NCBI RefSeq assembly: GCF_002443255.2
Contig: NW_019211456.1
Location: forward strand, 26,471,341 to 26,535,340
Source: Varroa destructor
Lineage: Eukaryota; Arthropoda; Arachnida; Mesostigmata; Varroidae
DNA length: 64,000 nucleotides
Direction: 5' to 3'
The position numbers were made by a program, and so were the translations under genes. A model generated the notes under the pieces. It was not told the origin of the DNA and did not search any database. It saw only the letters and a list, made by a program, of their open reading frames with translations. Shown piece by piece: positions 1-13,539 of this stretch (the stretch's first letter is position 1; each line of letters opens with the position of its first letter).

Positions 1-3000
1 TTTCCGCGCTCAAAACTATTTCTACTATAGCTGCGAAGGCATGATATATTGCTTAGCAGGCTAACATAAGTCGACACAATTAATAGTCAGATAGAAAAAC
101 CTAGCAAGCCTGGACCGTCCAACGATTGACGGAGGCCCGAAAAACATAAATTTTAGATACAGTGCCACAGAAGGCACGACTCATCCTCACAGATATTGGA
201 AGTTTGTTTCGCTCACCGGCCCCGACAGCCACTATCAGCGTCTCCATCAACTTGACCGTGATCTTCTTAAAAAAAAATAAGGGCAGCAAAAGCTAAGGAA
301 CATAAAGACCGCCCGCTCGTCAGCCGCCCAGCGATATCAACCCTAATCTGGTTGAGTAGACGAATTCCACTGACATCCCTAAAGGCCATGTCTGCCTTGA
401 TACTCTCGTTGCTTTACGCGACCGTTGCTGGTAGTAGCGCAGCGTACGCATGAAGCTACGAGCATGCATGTATTTACGTATGCAGGCTTCAGGCGGACGC
501 GGGCTCTCACCGGACCACAGATACTCCTTCTGACGTCCTCAAAAGCCAACGTATGAAAGCAACAATGACAAAGGTTCTAGTTGATCGTTGCTGACCGCTG
601 GCTGATCGCTAAGGGCCGAGCAACAATTGCAGCTTTGGGCGCCGCCGGTCAGCGTCAGTTCTGCTCATCCGGTCTGCAGCGTAAAAAAAACTAGGAGCCA
701 TAACTGGGAAACGGTTGTAGTATTGTAAACGTTGGCCGCGGGGGCCACTGCACAGCAAACAGTGTGGTGTCGTTGTCGCTCACCGAAACAGCTGCTAGGG
801 TGTGGAGTGGAAATCTGAATTTGCAAAAAGTTTTGCTATACTATTTGAGGATGAGCTGCTAATCTCGTTGCGTTCACCGCCTTCTGGTTTGCCTATACTA
901 CCGTGGCTTTCTCGAGTCTCCCCTTTGTAATTTGTCATTGTTGTTGTCGATCCGGCGAGCCAGAATCAAAAAACATGAACGTACAATAGAGGGTTATATC
1001 ATTACGTTAGTTATCTGATGATAGGCAAGGTGGCATGAACAACGCCGCCGGCAAACGGGCTAAGCAGTATTATCAGATGAGAGGTCCTAAGAGGCTCGCG
1101 GCCACTGTATGAGCGATGGAAGAAAGACACGAGTAACAGAAGCTGGTAGATTAGTGGCCTGAAAGGATATATCTAATGGATGATACCCAAACCTATGGGG
1201 ATTATTTAGCATTAGTCTCGGCAATTAACACTGGACTATCTTTCTCTACCTATATGTATATATATGACGTACGTCTATGCAGACCGTTGCATTTCAGCAA
1301 CAGCAACGATAGACAAGGACTCTTTAAAAAAAAAGTCGACACCGACCTGAGCGGCCAGATGTGTTTGAAAATGCGCAAACCTCATTTAGTGAACGCACGT
1401 TTAAGCGAGGCGATTGCCAAGGTTTTCACTATCTTCGCAAAGCTCAGTGGGAGACACGTCGACACCTAGTCTATTCAAAGATCTTGCAGTAGTTCGCCCT
1501 AGGCTCTTTTTGCTATAATGAGAGCTATGATACTAATTATAATGCTGAATGAGTAATACCGAAAGCTAATTATAGAACTTGTAGTCGAAATGAGATGTTC
1601 ATTACATAATAGTTCTGTGGACATGTTTGTGACGGGCATTACGATAATGCAGATCCAGGTTGTGGCATGAAAAATTTTATCTATAGTAAAAACAACAATG
1701 ATCATGACGGTGTTTAGGCCGAGAGGTTTCTACTGCTACAAAAACTGCCTTGGTATGATCTAGCGTAAGACCTGCTCCCAGGCCTTCTAGACTTCAAGAT
1801 ATCAATGTATATATATATAGGAAAATATTGCTTCTTCAAACGAAACTCTACATTTGAGAATGATCATCGCGCGGTCCATATATATATATGTGGACCTGAC
1901 ACAATATCTCAATTTAACATATGTTTTGAATAAATTTGAATCGCTCACGCTACTCTTACGCGGGCCAACGTCTGGACGCATTTTCACACGATGGCGTTCG
2001 GGATATCTGAATACAGCCATAGCGCAATCTGTCTAGAGTACAATGTTCGCTGGCCGCACTTGTCTATGCCGCGCAGGTCTCTAAGAGTTCCCACCTTCTC
2101 TCAAGCCAATGCAATATCTTAGATCGTTAGGGTCCTTGCGTAATTCTTGTGTTTTTGGTAGAACGGATCTTATGGCTACATTGGGTTACACTTTACCGTG
2201 CCATAAAGGAGATTATCGTAAGTTAGCCTAGGACGCATCAGCCAGGTGTACACGTTTCACTAATTTCCTGTCGTTCATTTATAGCGATGCGGGTTTTGCT
2301 AATAAAAGCTGTTGTAAGTGAGTCTGTTTTTAAGTTAACCTAAATAAAAGAAAAAAATATGCACTTGTACAAAGTCAAGGTCCTAGTTTCATAGAAAGTG
2401 TTCAGGACACTGTTCTTTGTATCTACACCTTTTTATAACATTCGTTTTACGGTATCGGTTTGGTAAATTACAGTGAAAAACGCCGAACTAAATTTCTGTT
2501 CTAGATTTCTGTTCTCGAGATAAGGTAAGTTAACAACGTTGGACATACTTAAATGGTTTCCGCAGAATCATTATATGCCCTGATACATTTGAATGCTGCT
2601 ACTGCTGCTTTTCTAGCGATTTTCTGTAGTATTCATAAGTTCCGTATCACGGCTTAGACATAGCACAATGAATAAATAATTTATCTTAGTCTGACCGCCA
2701 TTATCATTGTCTTACGCTGTCATGGGAACGTATAGTTTTCTTGCTGCAGAAGTACCAGGGTAAGGCGAGACTTTTATGCCTGACAAGGACTACACACGTT
2801 AATGAAAATTTCAATACTCGTATCTGTTAACTAACACAATGGTAATATTGTCTTGTCAGTTAGCTTTGACAGCGGGGGTCGCTTAATGAGTACTACCAGC
2901 AATATAGAACGCGATCTACTAGCTAACTCCGTTGTCTAAGTAAAACTTACCTTAAACGAAAACGTTTCACCTCAATAACCAAAGCTGTGTTAACGACTCG

Positions 3001-6000
3001 TATGGTATATATAATATTAAAATACATCCAAGCCAGTAAAAACAATTTTACTTATTTTATCTTTCCTCTATGACGGCCCCTGTTTGTTTGTGTTTGACGG
3101 CCCCTGTTTGTTTGTGTTTGACGGCACCTGCTGTTTATTCATAGGCTCCAGCTTTTTGATTTCCGATATTTTTGTTTCCATATGGAAAGCTTTTTGATAC
3201 TGTGGCATCATCGTATATGACATCGAAATTCTACGAACCCGTTCCATTACGAACGTTATGAAATGGAAGACTGTTGCTAATGCGCTGACCGGAAATCTAC
3301 AGTCTTTATTACAACTCAGGAAGATGCGGATAAGTGAACGATGTAGAGCATCACCATATGTGATCTATTGATGCCGGCACAGTACAACGTTCAGCGAAGA
3401 GAACAATGCTAGAAAGCTTATTTTCAGCTAACTGGGTAGCTTAGTATCCAAATGTTCCGCTACAATGACTCATATCATAGTGAGTTAATCGTCCGATATG
3501 TGTACGAACATATATACCCTATTTATTATTTTCATATGGTGAGGCTCAGTGAGACACAACTACCAGCACTAGATTGCTTATTCTATGATTCAGACATATG
3601 AGAAAAGATACTGTAATTTTTTCTGCAAGCTGATCAGACGCCAAAGTCTGACGCGCGGCGAGAAGAGGTCACAGCATACGGAACGTTGGTCTGAATAGGT
3701 CCTTTCTGTTCGAAGTCCATCGTTTTTCGCAAAGGACCCCATTTGACTTGATAAAGTGGTTACTTTTTTATTCATCTCATTCAACCTACTCTTTTCGGTG
3801 TGGGTGACTTCATTCACTGCATCGGCCGACGTCGGCCAAAGGGCCTATTGTGTTTCAAGAAGCATGTAGAAGACAATATGTCCGAGTGGTGACAGCAAAA
3901 GTGCAGAAGAAATAACAAAGCCTTGAAAATTGTTAAATGATTATCTCTGGGCATTCATGCATTTCGTGGCAATGGCGACTATGGAAGCAAAGGGCAACTG
4001 AGGTTAGCGGTAACAAACGATTTGGTACCGCTAATTCATTTCTGGTCAGTACATAGTAACTGTAATCACCGAACTAAGTAAAAACAAACTGCGCAGATCT
4101 AATTCAACGACTTGCAGGTTTCAGGCCGTGCGAGTCCAGGACCCCTCTGAACTCCTACTCCGTATGTCATGGACCGAGTTTTGGTCGCCACATATTTTAT
4201 ACCTTGCTTAGTATTCAGAACAACTGGATAACGTGGTGCGCGTACACGATTTCACGTACAAAGATACATGTATGTACCACTGGTTTCATTTATAATGTTA
4301 GTCAATAACGATATTTCATATTGCCATGTGGGATGTACGATTACAACAACGAAAGCGCATACAGCTTCGTGCGGTGAGTTAACTCTTGGGGCTTTCTGGC
4401 ACACGAAAAGAACGCCTCACTGTTACCATAGCAGGCAACTGACTGATTCACTGAACTACTCGTGGAGATGTTAAAACTCCGATACTCAACACATGTATTG
4501 AAGTCGATGATCACTCATCCCGTAGTGGGCAGCAAACGTACAAGATACATTAAGCCTTACAAATATCTGCAGACATGGCAGATTTCACATGTCTGCTCAT
4601 GATCTAGCGGACTTTCATCCGTTCGACGGAGACGCTCGCACTCAGCTCGGTGCAAAGGCTGCGTTTCTATTATATATTATATTTTTAAGCACAGGGGGGC
4701 GTTAGTTGTGAAAATGATCAATGAAGTGGATAGGCGGCATCTATTTGTGTAGAACAAAATGGGTATTTGTGACTGTTCATGTGTAAACAAGTGGTTCCTC
4801 AACATACAGCTCTGTGAGTTTTGAGATATAATTAAATACGCAAACGCAATACAAATCAGACAGACGATTCTACTGGTAATATACAATAATATAATTAGAG
4901 TAATAAAATACAAATAATAATTCTCTATAATTTCATCGACTATATTGACGCAGTCGGTACAATTGGATATTCACTATTAAAATGGTATCTATTCTCTAGG
5001 GTTTGAATTGATTCCGGTTTATATATTTACCTGGTTATCCAGTGCGTTTTATGGCTATGAGACGATTGCAGAAGTCGTAGTCCGATACACCAATGTTGTA
5101 TCTTACACTTACGAACAATACAAGTTAAATATTTTAATACCGCTGTATAATTAGCCTTTTTTAAAGATTCATTTGTGCCAGTACCAACTTTACGGATTTC
5201 GCTGGATGATTAGTGTACTTGCCATCTAATACTTGCTAGTTACCTATTTATATGCTCTGTTTAAAGTTAGCTGAAGTTATCTCAGGTCACATGTTTGACC
5301 TCGACATGTCCTTGGCCAGCATCCCATTTCAACCGGCAGATGTATAATCTGTAGTTAAGCTACGCCTTCAATTGGGTGCAATTTTCTATTTACCAGTAAT
5401 CTGAACGCTCTACTAGTTAAAAATCCAATTTTTTAAAAGGGCTAAATTAGGAGGATAGAGCCTAGCGTTTCGATGGGCACCTTGACGGAAGGGACGTGAC
5501 CCACGCGTTCACGACGCGTAACATACTTGAGCCCGGGTAGAAACGTCTCTGTTTCAGATCAAGCACTTAACAACTGCAGATAGACATCGTGCTTATTTGA
5601 TTCAGCAGCGTCTGACAGCGATCAGGCTGAGCTGACAGTTATTAAACTCAGGCTAGCAAAAAGATCGAGCTGGCTAATTTCCACTTGTAGATGGTCTGGT
5701 CCTATGAATTATAGTGGCCGGGTGGCTTGACCCTTTGAAAACGCCACCGTTCTTGAATGCACGTAGTATTGTACGCAAACTACTACGAGTCAAATAGAGT
5801 TCTGCATGAAAAGACCAAAGCGGTAAAGCTAAATTTTGGCGAGGATTATAATATGTAGGTGATGATCAAAATGAATGGTGTAACATTTTGTTGAGATATA
5901 CAATAAATATAATGGATGTCGGTTCTGAGCCAGTGGCTACTGTTTCTATACCTGTACATAACAAAGTAAGTGCGCTATTTGTTCACCGACGGACTCCTAC

Positions 6001-6330
6001 ATCTTGAGAGTCTCAAGAAATGAGAGTGGACGTTTTCGAATACTCGTTGCGCTGGGCTGTACCTATAACTATGCAGACTCACAAGATAACTTAGCTTATT
6101 TATTTTACTGTATTTACTCCTTAATTGTTACTAATAATTTACCCATTTTGTCATAACGCCTGGTACGCGTAGAACCTCCTTTAGCGGAAAATTGCTCCCG
6201 TACAATTGAACACAATCGAAATCAAACATGATTTATCAATATTTCTTCTTTCTCGAATAAAATTAAATATTGTTAGTGTTGCGGCTCAATGTAAGCTGGC
6301 GTACGTGTGACTCTTACAAGTTCTTATCAG
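1..6330. other. gene-poor region with no identifiable gene
   Basis: The stretch is mostly AT-rich with two GC-richer patches near 300-560 and 600-800. The patches contain only short open frames that do not resemble a known protein. Weak exon-like pieces follow acceptor-like sites at about 4125 and 5569 (open for roughly 28 and 25 codons), but pieces of that size are expected by chance here. Apart from the minisatellite at 3071 I see nothing else. Confidence 0.5.
3071..3136. repeat. 24-bp minisatellite, about 2.7 copies
   Basis: A 24-bp unit starting TGACGGCCCCTG occurs twice without change (3071-3094 and 3095-3118). It is followed by a diverged partial copy starting TGACGGCACCTG. The identical neighbouring copies suggest a recent slippage or duplication event. 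Confidence 0.9.
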
Positions 6331-6589
6331 CATAGTCCTTGTGATCTTAGTCTTGGCAATTAAGAAGTCGACCTTTTTATACGGGACCGTCCTATACAGA
6401 CCGGAACCTCATCGTAGCTCATGGCTTACGCCTTATCATAGCCCTTCCGAAGCAGCGGTGTCTAAAGCATCCGCTATACTAGCTACTATGAGACCTGCTG
6501 ACGCCAGTAGAAGAGATGAGTTTGGTCGTCTCGAGGAGTTGCACTTTGCAGGCCGTCAAACAAAGGCGAAGATCTCTCTCAACGACTAG
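6331..6589 (+). CDS. candidate terminal exon with a membrane segment, unknown family
   Basis: An open segment follows a good acceptor (ttcttatcag at 6321-6330), begins with one base of a split codon, and stays open for 85 codons to a TAG at 6587-6589. The first residues are strongly hydrophobic (IVLVILVLAI), then basic (KK), then a polar tail rich in Ser, Ala and Arg. This would fit the last membrane pass and cytoplasmic tail of a membrane protein. I do not recognise the family. No matching upstream exon was found, and no clear internal donor exists. It could be a chance open frame; the acceptor and the GC-richer composition are the only support. Confidence 0.25.
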
Positions 6590-8037
6590 CATTTTGACCA
6601 TCATCTATATCTTCCCTGTCAATGAATGGCGTAATATCAAACTCTAATAGAATTACTGTAGAAACTAAAAAACCAGTAGTTTTGTTGCATAAAATATTTC
6701 ACTCAGGTGACTAATTTCTTCAAAACACTTACTATTAAACGACACAGGACGATGCCTCGGACTAAGGGCTTACTATAAGCCTAGACACGGGCCTAGTAGA
6801 GAGAAATGGAGAAAAAGGGTATGTTGTTCCATCCTTCCCATTATGCATGATAAAAATAAACACCCACAAGGTAGCTGAACCCAAGGCGGATCAACTTGTT
6901 GATGTATGTCCTCTAATTATCATGCTCAATGTACGTCTAATTAAATCGAACGTGTCGGACCATTGACCTTGAGACGATGTAAATTCTCATGCAATTAGCC
7001 ACCTACCCAAGTCATAGAGGAATCATATACAACTACACTTGAGAAAACCCAACAGAACAGTTGGGTCGCCAGTAAGAGATAATTAAGTCGCACTTCTATC
7101 TATCAAACCCCTGTAACGACCTATGTCACACTGATTTAAACGCTGAAAAGGATCCGATTCTAGAACCTTTTACATGTACCCATTTATATTGTTAACGGCA
7201 TTCGAGGCCAATGCGTCGTTCTAGTACATTGTGCTTCAATGAAGTGCGCCTTGCAAGGCAAAGTAAGGAATGAGGAACCAAGCCAACCGATCTGCAGTGT
7301 TAGTAAAATCTTACATAAAAACCTTACAATAAAATTGATGAAAACTCATCGTTTTAATGAAAGCTCGATCTGTTTTTGTAGAAACATTCACGCTCAGGTC
7401 AATTTTGATTAGGAACTGGAGGGTTCCTTGTATGAATACGCCTATATGAATAAGAACCTTGACCACACCTGTCTTTAGAGATAGCTGTTAGAATGTTCTA
7501 GTACTATAGAAGGAATCGTCAGACGGAAAATAGATGGTAGTGAATCATTTTGAAGTTGTTAGCTCATGGAATCCGACGAAAATAATTCTTTTCCGGCATA
7601 AACTATTCTATTTTTCGCCTTATCTTATTCGGTCCACGAACTATATTACACAGGATGCTACATAGGATCGATGCAATCTATTTATCAATTGCTAAAGCGT
7701 AATGTCCATCTATCAGTATCCGATTCTAATCTTTCCTATAACGTAAATTAACTCCAAATTCAGCTCTAATTAAACAAGTTAGAATACTTGACCAGTCAAA
7801 ACACGGGGCGATCTAGTTTTAAAAAAAAAACCTTACTCATAGTGGATAGTTGATAGTATAAAGGTTTTACAGCCGTAGCGAACAACGCGTACACACTCTC
7901 ATATTCTAAATTCAATTTCTATCTACGACCGCAGGTATGACATAGTTTACTCACAGTTAAAGGTTTAGGATTTAAAAAATAGGATAGCATTGATTCGCAT
8001 GAGCGTGACACTTTGAACTTTGCTGGTTGTATTTCGT

Positions 8038-8047
8038 GGGGGGGGGG
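8038..8047. repeat. G10 homopolymer
   Basis: Ten consecutive G bases in otherwise AT-rich DNA. Such runs are slippage-prone and are also a common site of assembly error. Confidence 0.9.
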
Positions 8048-8104
8048 AGGTAAGTTCGAACCCGTGCATAGACAGAGTTTGTTTTGTGCTGGGAGCCAGC
8101 CAGC

Positions 8105-8159
8105 GATCAGATGGAATGTCTAACGGCGATGCCGGATATAAAACTCCTAACATAGGGGA
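8105..8159 (+). repeat. dispersed repeat, copy A
   Basis: This 55-bp segment aligns without gaps to 29095-29149 in the same orientation. By hand count about 39 of 55 positions match, and 25 of the first 30 match around the core GATGGAATG. It is probably part of an old interspersed element. A GGTTCGAA-like box on the - strand near 8055 resembles the B box of tRNA-derived SINEs, but copy B lacks it. Confidence 0.55.
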
Positions 8160-10305
8160 TTATACTAAAGGCTTGTAAAAGTTCTACCCATTTGCAGTTA
8201 CCTCACCAAACGCCTTTTTCAGTGACCCAACAATTGACTAGAGTGATCAAGACAGACCTCACAGAACGACGTCGTGAACATCATTGGTTGCTTTTTTGAT
8301 GATGACCAGTCGACCTGTGACTCCGATTAGTGCCGGTGACGAGTAATCTTCCCAGGTCTTTTTAGGCAGATGAAGCTCGCAATCGTTCACAGTGGTTTAC
8401 TTCTATATATGCCATTGTCGTGGCATCATAAGTCACCTTTCACAGTTTCCGTGCTTGTTGGCGTTAACGTCCGCTGACTTAATCCATTGATCCTCACATT
8501 CAGTGTTGGTGGAAGAACATCCCGGAACACCATCTAGCTTATTGTACCATTATTATGTTGAATTACCAGCGGAAATCATCACAAGACGTCAACCCATTTT
8601 TTATACGTCACGAAGAATAGTGTCCATATCATTAGAGTGAGCTTGTTCGACTAAAATAAATCACCAGTAGATAACAGCTATATAGTTGTGGCAGCAGTCA
8701 AATGACCTGAAACAATGATGGTACATACCCCTCTGATGATGTCTACGCGGTGATATATATCTTTCTTATTCCTCGCTACTGGTACCCATGTTTGCTCCTT
8801 GTTTATCTGATCGTTCTCAACGTCAAGCTGATTGATAATATGTACCAATTGATTGGCGACAATCCATCGGTATGTCGATATGGATACGTAACATTTCGGT
8901 GCTTCCTTAGCTCATGCAGTTGTATAGCAGACGCTATTTACACGGTTGAGAGCAGTTCGCCGATACCTAAATAGCGATAGTTGTAACTGGTTCGCTACTA
9001 TTCACGACCAACACCACGGCGATCGAGAGACGGACAAACGGAATAAGCCTTTACATGGCGATGAGTACGTGCCAAACGGCCAAATGATTGCGAAGAAACG
9101 ATTTGGGAATAGAAGTTGTTGGTTGGTGTTTTAAGGTTACTGCTAGCGTTTTATAGAAAGAAATACAAAATGTTGAATCGGACGCTTTTTGCCAGATGTA
9201 TCTTCGCGTATCAAAGTCACTGCTCGGTAAGTCGAAACTGATAGCGGCGATATCTGCTAGATAAACAAAGAAAAAAGGTACAAAAGCACTACACTGTTGA
9301 CAAAGGCGACTACTTTCGATAGCTGCTGGTGATCAATCTTCTAAGCGAGTTCTGGGCAGGTGTTTAATTATGAAAATGGCTTGAAGGTAAGGAACGAAAT
9401 TTAAGATGGAAATTTTTAGCTGCGGCATAAATCTTGATTGAATTAAAATTGTGAAGAAGCGTATGGAGAAAGAAGAAACTTGAGACAGATTTGCGACAAC
9501 AAAAACAATGCCAGCGCAGCGCCGACAACATCATTCGATCTCTTTAGCCATATCTTGGCGTGTTAACCCAGTTTCTTAAAGTTTATGCTTGCGCCAAACT
9601 TTTACGGTGCTACGTACGCTGTTCATACAATAGCGGACTTCAAATGAAACGTAAACCGAACGTGAAGCGACATTGGGCTGCGCCTGGAATGAAGACAGGA
9701 TCGGCACTTAGCTTAACTTAATTCCACATGTTTGTCTTTTTATCATTTTTTGGTAACTTTGCTCGTGTATATATTTTGGTTCTGTCCAGTCATCATTGAA
9801 GCCAGTAGACAGAAATCAGAAAGTGATTTCAATTTCAGATCTAATTTAATTGAAATTACTTCGATCCTCGTTTTTCAAGCTTCGCCTCCCAACCTATCTG
9901 ACGCGGCCGTTTTTGCGCCAACTGATTAATCATATAGTTAGAATCTTCAATTACAAATTTATTATCATTACTATCATAATTTTATCGGAATTAGAATGTC
10001 TTGGCTTTTGTACCACGTTAACTTCATCGGGAAATAGAAAGTGTTTGTTTCGGTCAAAATTCATACCGAACTTAGCATTCTTTTATTGACATTGTTTCTT
10101 TTATCTTCCTCTAAAATGGACGCAGCGAACCTGGTGCGCTAGGAGAGCGAGTTGGACAGCTCACGATGATAGTTGTTGCTGTTTTTATTATCATGTCAAA
10201 CAAAGCACACGTTGATTGGCGTGCTATTTTTACCGCTCGAGGGTTTCCGGCCCAACTGAAAGGGTCGCTCGCTTAGGGGTGGAACGGGAAAATTGTTAGG
10301 GAAGC

Positions 10306-10318
10306 GGGGGGGGGGGGG
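10306..10318. repeat. G13 homopolymer
   Basis: Thirteen consecutive G bases inside a GC-richer patch. It could form a G-rich structure or mark an assembly weak point. Confidence 0.9.
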
Positions 10319-11437
10319 TACGAAAGGGAAGACGGACATCAACTCGGGTCAAGTCAACACCCCAGCTGTAAAGCGTCGAAAAGATGCTCACATTGAGCGC
10401 ATTTGCCGAGCGCCTTCCATTTGGAACTGTATCTAAACGAATGACCTCGTAACGCTAGCATCCTACGGCGTCATGCCCGGCGCCACCTACTTCGAGGACC
10501 AGTGATGTTCTCTCCGGGTTAGGCGAGAGTGAACAGCGGAGCATTGGACATCAAGATCTCATTCTGAAATAATCCCGTCAGAGACGGAACGATCCAGAAG
10601 AGCTTTGTGCATTGAAAAACAACACAGACGAACTGGGTGACGCCATGGTCATTATTACTATAACACTATAGTCATAGTTACTGTAAGTGAATTGGCGCTC
10701 GAAAGTAAAGGTTATGTTACGATGAATAGTGGTCAGATAGAATATGGAAGCAGAATGTCATAGACAGCATTATTCTTGTAAGTTAATATTTTTAGCTTTA
10801 AGCTTGACGATAACCCATAGGCAGAATATGTTATCTGTTAAACTAAACTTTTGAAAATAAAATACCATAGTATTTAATGTCAGATAGAAATTTTGGAGGA
10901 AAGACAATAGAACGTCTCTTAATTTTCGCGATTAAGGATCTTATTCAGCTGCCCATAAAATCTTATTGACCTACTGTGGAATAATGGATTTATTATGCAT
11001 TTTACGAAGCCTACGATTATAGCAATATAAGGATATTCGGGATTTGATCTATAGTGAGTATAGGGAAAATCAGTTTGATGATCGCATACACAACCGAAAG
11101 GTATTTAGCATACATTGAGAAAAATTATCATTTTTTTTTTTGAAATTTTGATTCGAATTTTGGATGAGTTCATTTTGTTTGGGGTGCTTTCAGATAGCAC
11201 AACTATCTGGCATTCATCGTATCGTTAGCTTGAGGCTGACAGAGGAAATTTGCGGGGCATTCTATCCTTTGCACTGGAAAGGTCTCATGTAGAGTACGCG
11301 ACAACCGATCATAGTTTTGCATTCAAGACTGAGTTCTATTGTGCATTATTTACTCCTTTCACCAAAACGTAAGGGTTTTTTTAATGTTTTAGGAAATATA
11401 ATATTTGAATATATAACATACGCATTTTTGATCCATT

Positions 11438-11467
11438 TATTATTAATTATATTATTAATTAATAATA
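11438..11467. repeat. AT-only perfect inverted repeat
   Basis: The arms TATTATTAATTA and TAATTAATAATA are perfect 12-bp inverted repeats around a 6-bp spacer. The sequence is pure AT, so cruciform extrusion is possible. No flanking target duplication is evident. Confidence 0.7.
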
Positions 11468-13194
11468 GAGTGAAACTTTGAAGTTTGCTTACAAACGAAA
11501 GAAATTGTAATCTTTGTGTTCCTATTTTGTAGCCTTAGTTCATTCTAAAGTTTTGACCAGAATGAAATTGATTTACTGACGGTAAATTAATAAGGCGAAA
11601 AACTACGTCACGCGGTCAGTAGACAAAACAGTGGAACACAGGAAACAGCAAAATAATAGAAATTGGGCTATGACAGCTTTCTTTGTTAGATAAAACTCCA
11701 CTGTTTTTGGCCTCAGATAGCGACATTATCACCGATATCGGGGGAATGATCATCACCAATTTGCCCCATCGAAATTTGGCTGTCTGGCTTCTTTAACGAC
11801 ACAAAAAAAACTTAATCTCTCTTTTGATGGTTACGTGTGGCTGGTTTCCTTACAAGGGCCGACATGTGAAAGTGTCTCTTCATGAGAACTTGTACATTGT
11901 ACTGCACAATTTGAGTGAATAGAGAACGTTGCTAATATGTGTGTATGTAGTAACTTACTAATTTCTGCTTGCGCTTGAAAATAAAAAAAAAAAATTAGAA
12001 AACATGCACGCTTTTTGTACTAAGTGTTTACTATTATCAGGTATGTCTGTATTATATATTGAGATATTGTTGTGCGGTAACACTGCATAATATACTTAGA
12101 TGAATGATTATACGGTCTCCGCATGGACGCGTTATTTGGTATCTAATCGCGCCAAGCAACAACTTAGATTATCGAAAGAACGCCAAGCGACATAACAGTT
12201 TCATATCTTCTCTAGTTGCTAGAAATTATAATTTGGTTACCATGCAAAGTACCATTTTTGCAGATGCTTTTAGTGTGTCTAAAATTCATCTCAGAGCGAT
12301 ATTTATTTGAAGTATCCCATGTTCTCATTTATTATTACATCTTTATTAAACAATACTTTCGTTTACAGTGAGTCTCAGTCCCCTCTCGCCTACGCTTCCG
12401 TTTTTGAGAGAACGACCAAAATAAAAAGATACTGCTAGTAATTTTCAAGTGTTAATTGTGATTCGTTTTGACGAACTGGTGTTAATAAAAAAAAAAAAAA
12501 TCATAACATAGATAGAGAAAAAAAATAAGACGTTTATAGGAATTTGCTAGATCTCTATGAATGAGTTACATTCGTTCTATCCGGAATTACATTCTACCAG
12601 CCGGAAAGTAGGGAACAGGTCGCATCCTCTTCTTTTCTGCAATGCTTATTTATATCTATAGCTCTGACGGAAATATATATATGGTCCGTCAAAATAACTT
12701 ATGCCAACTTAGGAACACCTAAAGTTAGTTTAGGTTTACCTACAAGCGTTCATCAGAAACAGGGCCGATTTACAACAGCCATTTGATTTACACCGTATCA
12801 AAGTACGGAGAAGAACAGTTCCAATCGACCTGGTGCTATAGCACTATAAGCCATTTGTTAGTTGTTTGCAGTATCGAGCATCTGAAAGAAAAGCCTAAAA
12901 TACAAACAAATAATATCCATGTTTTTAACTGAATCGATTATGCGTAGCCCGGTTCATAGTTACTGTATAATATTTTGTATTGTTAACAATAATACAATAT
13001 GCCTTTGTCAAATTACCGTCCAGGGAAGTGGGATGTTTCACTTCAACCCTTTTGCAGGCAGTAAAAGCGTACACAGATTCGTAAATTGGATAAAAAAACA
13101 GAATCGATGCTTACCAGATGGTTATCTTGAATCCCAGATATCAGATCAGAGACCTATAGAAGAGACCCTAAAATACAGGAAGACTTTAATATTA

Positions 13195-13211
13195 GATATA
13201 TATATATATAT
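13195..13211. repeat. short (TA)n microsatellite
   Basis: An uninterrupted alternating TA tract of about 17 bp, one of several in the window. Confidence 0.8.
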
Positions 13212-13539
13212 GACCTTTGGTTAGCGTTTAGTTCGAGGGGAAGTAGCTACGTGTTTTGGCATCGTGTACAATCATCCTATTTTATATAATGTGGCTATAT
13301 ATAATTAATAGTACGCTGTCGATATCCGTTAACTTTACACTGTCTATGGGCGCAACGAAGTGTTCGGACCCTTTTAGTGGCTGAAGGCTTCATATACATT
13401 GTATATAACATATTTTACTTGCGCCTACATAAAGCCGACCGAGAAAAACTGGATCGTTTTGTTGGTACGCCAGGTAAGTTTTTTTGGGCTAAGATATTAA
13501 CTTCGATTCGGAACTGACAGTTCCTACCACACCGCTATA

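Larger units (their letters stand above)
6590..13539. other. AT-rich region without a recognised gene
   Basis: Contents are short open frames, homopolymer runs and TA tracts. GC-richer patches occur at about 8990-9110 and 10090-10560. In the second patch a short frame starting at an ATG near 10167 begins with a hydrophobic stretch (MIVVAVFIIM), but it ends after about 37 codons. None of these patches matches a family I know. Confidence 0.45.

Noticed and set aside
390..455. Short signal-peptide-like ORF (MSALILSLLYATVA)
   Set aside because: It ends after 21 codons, and the only possible donor (GGTAGTAG) is poor.
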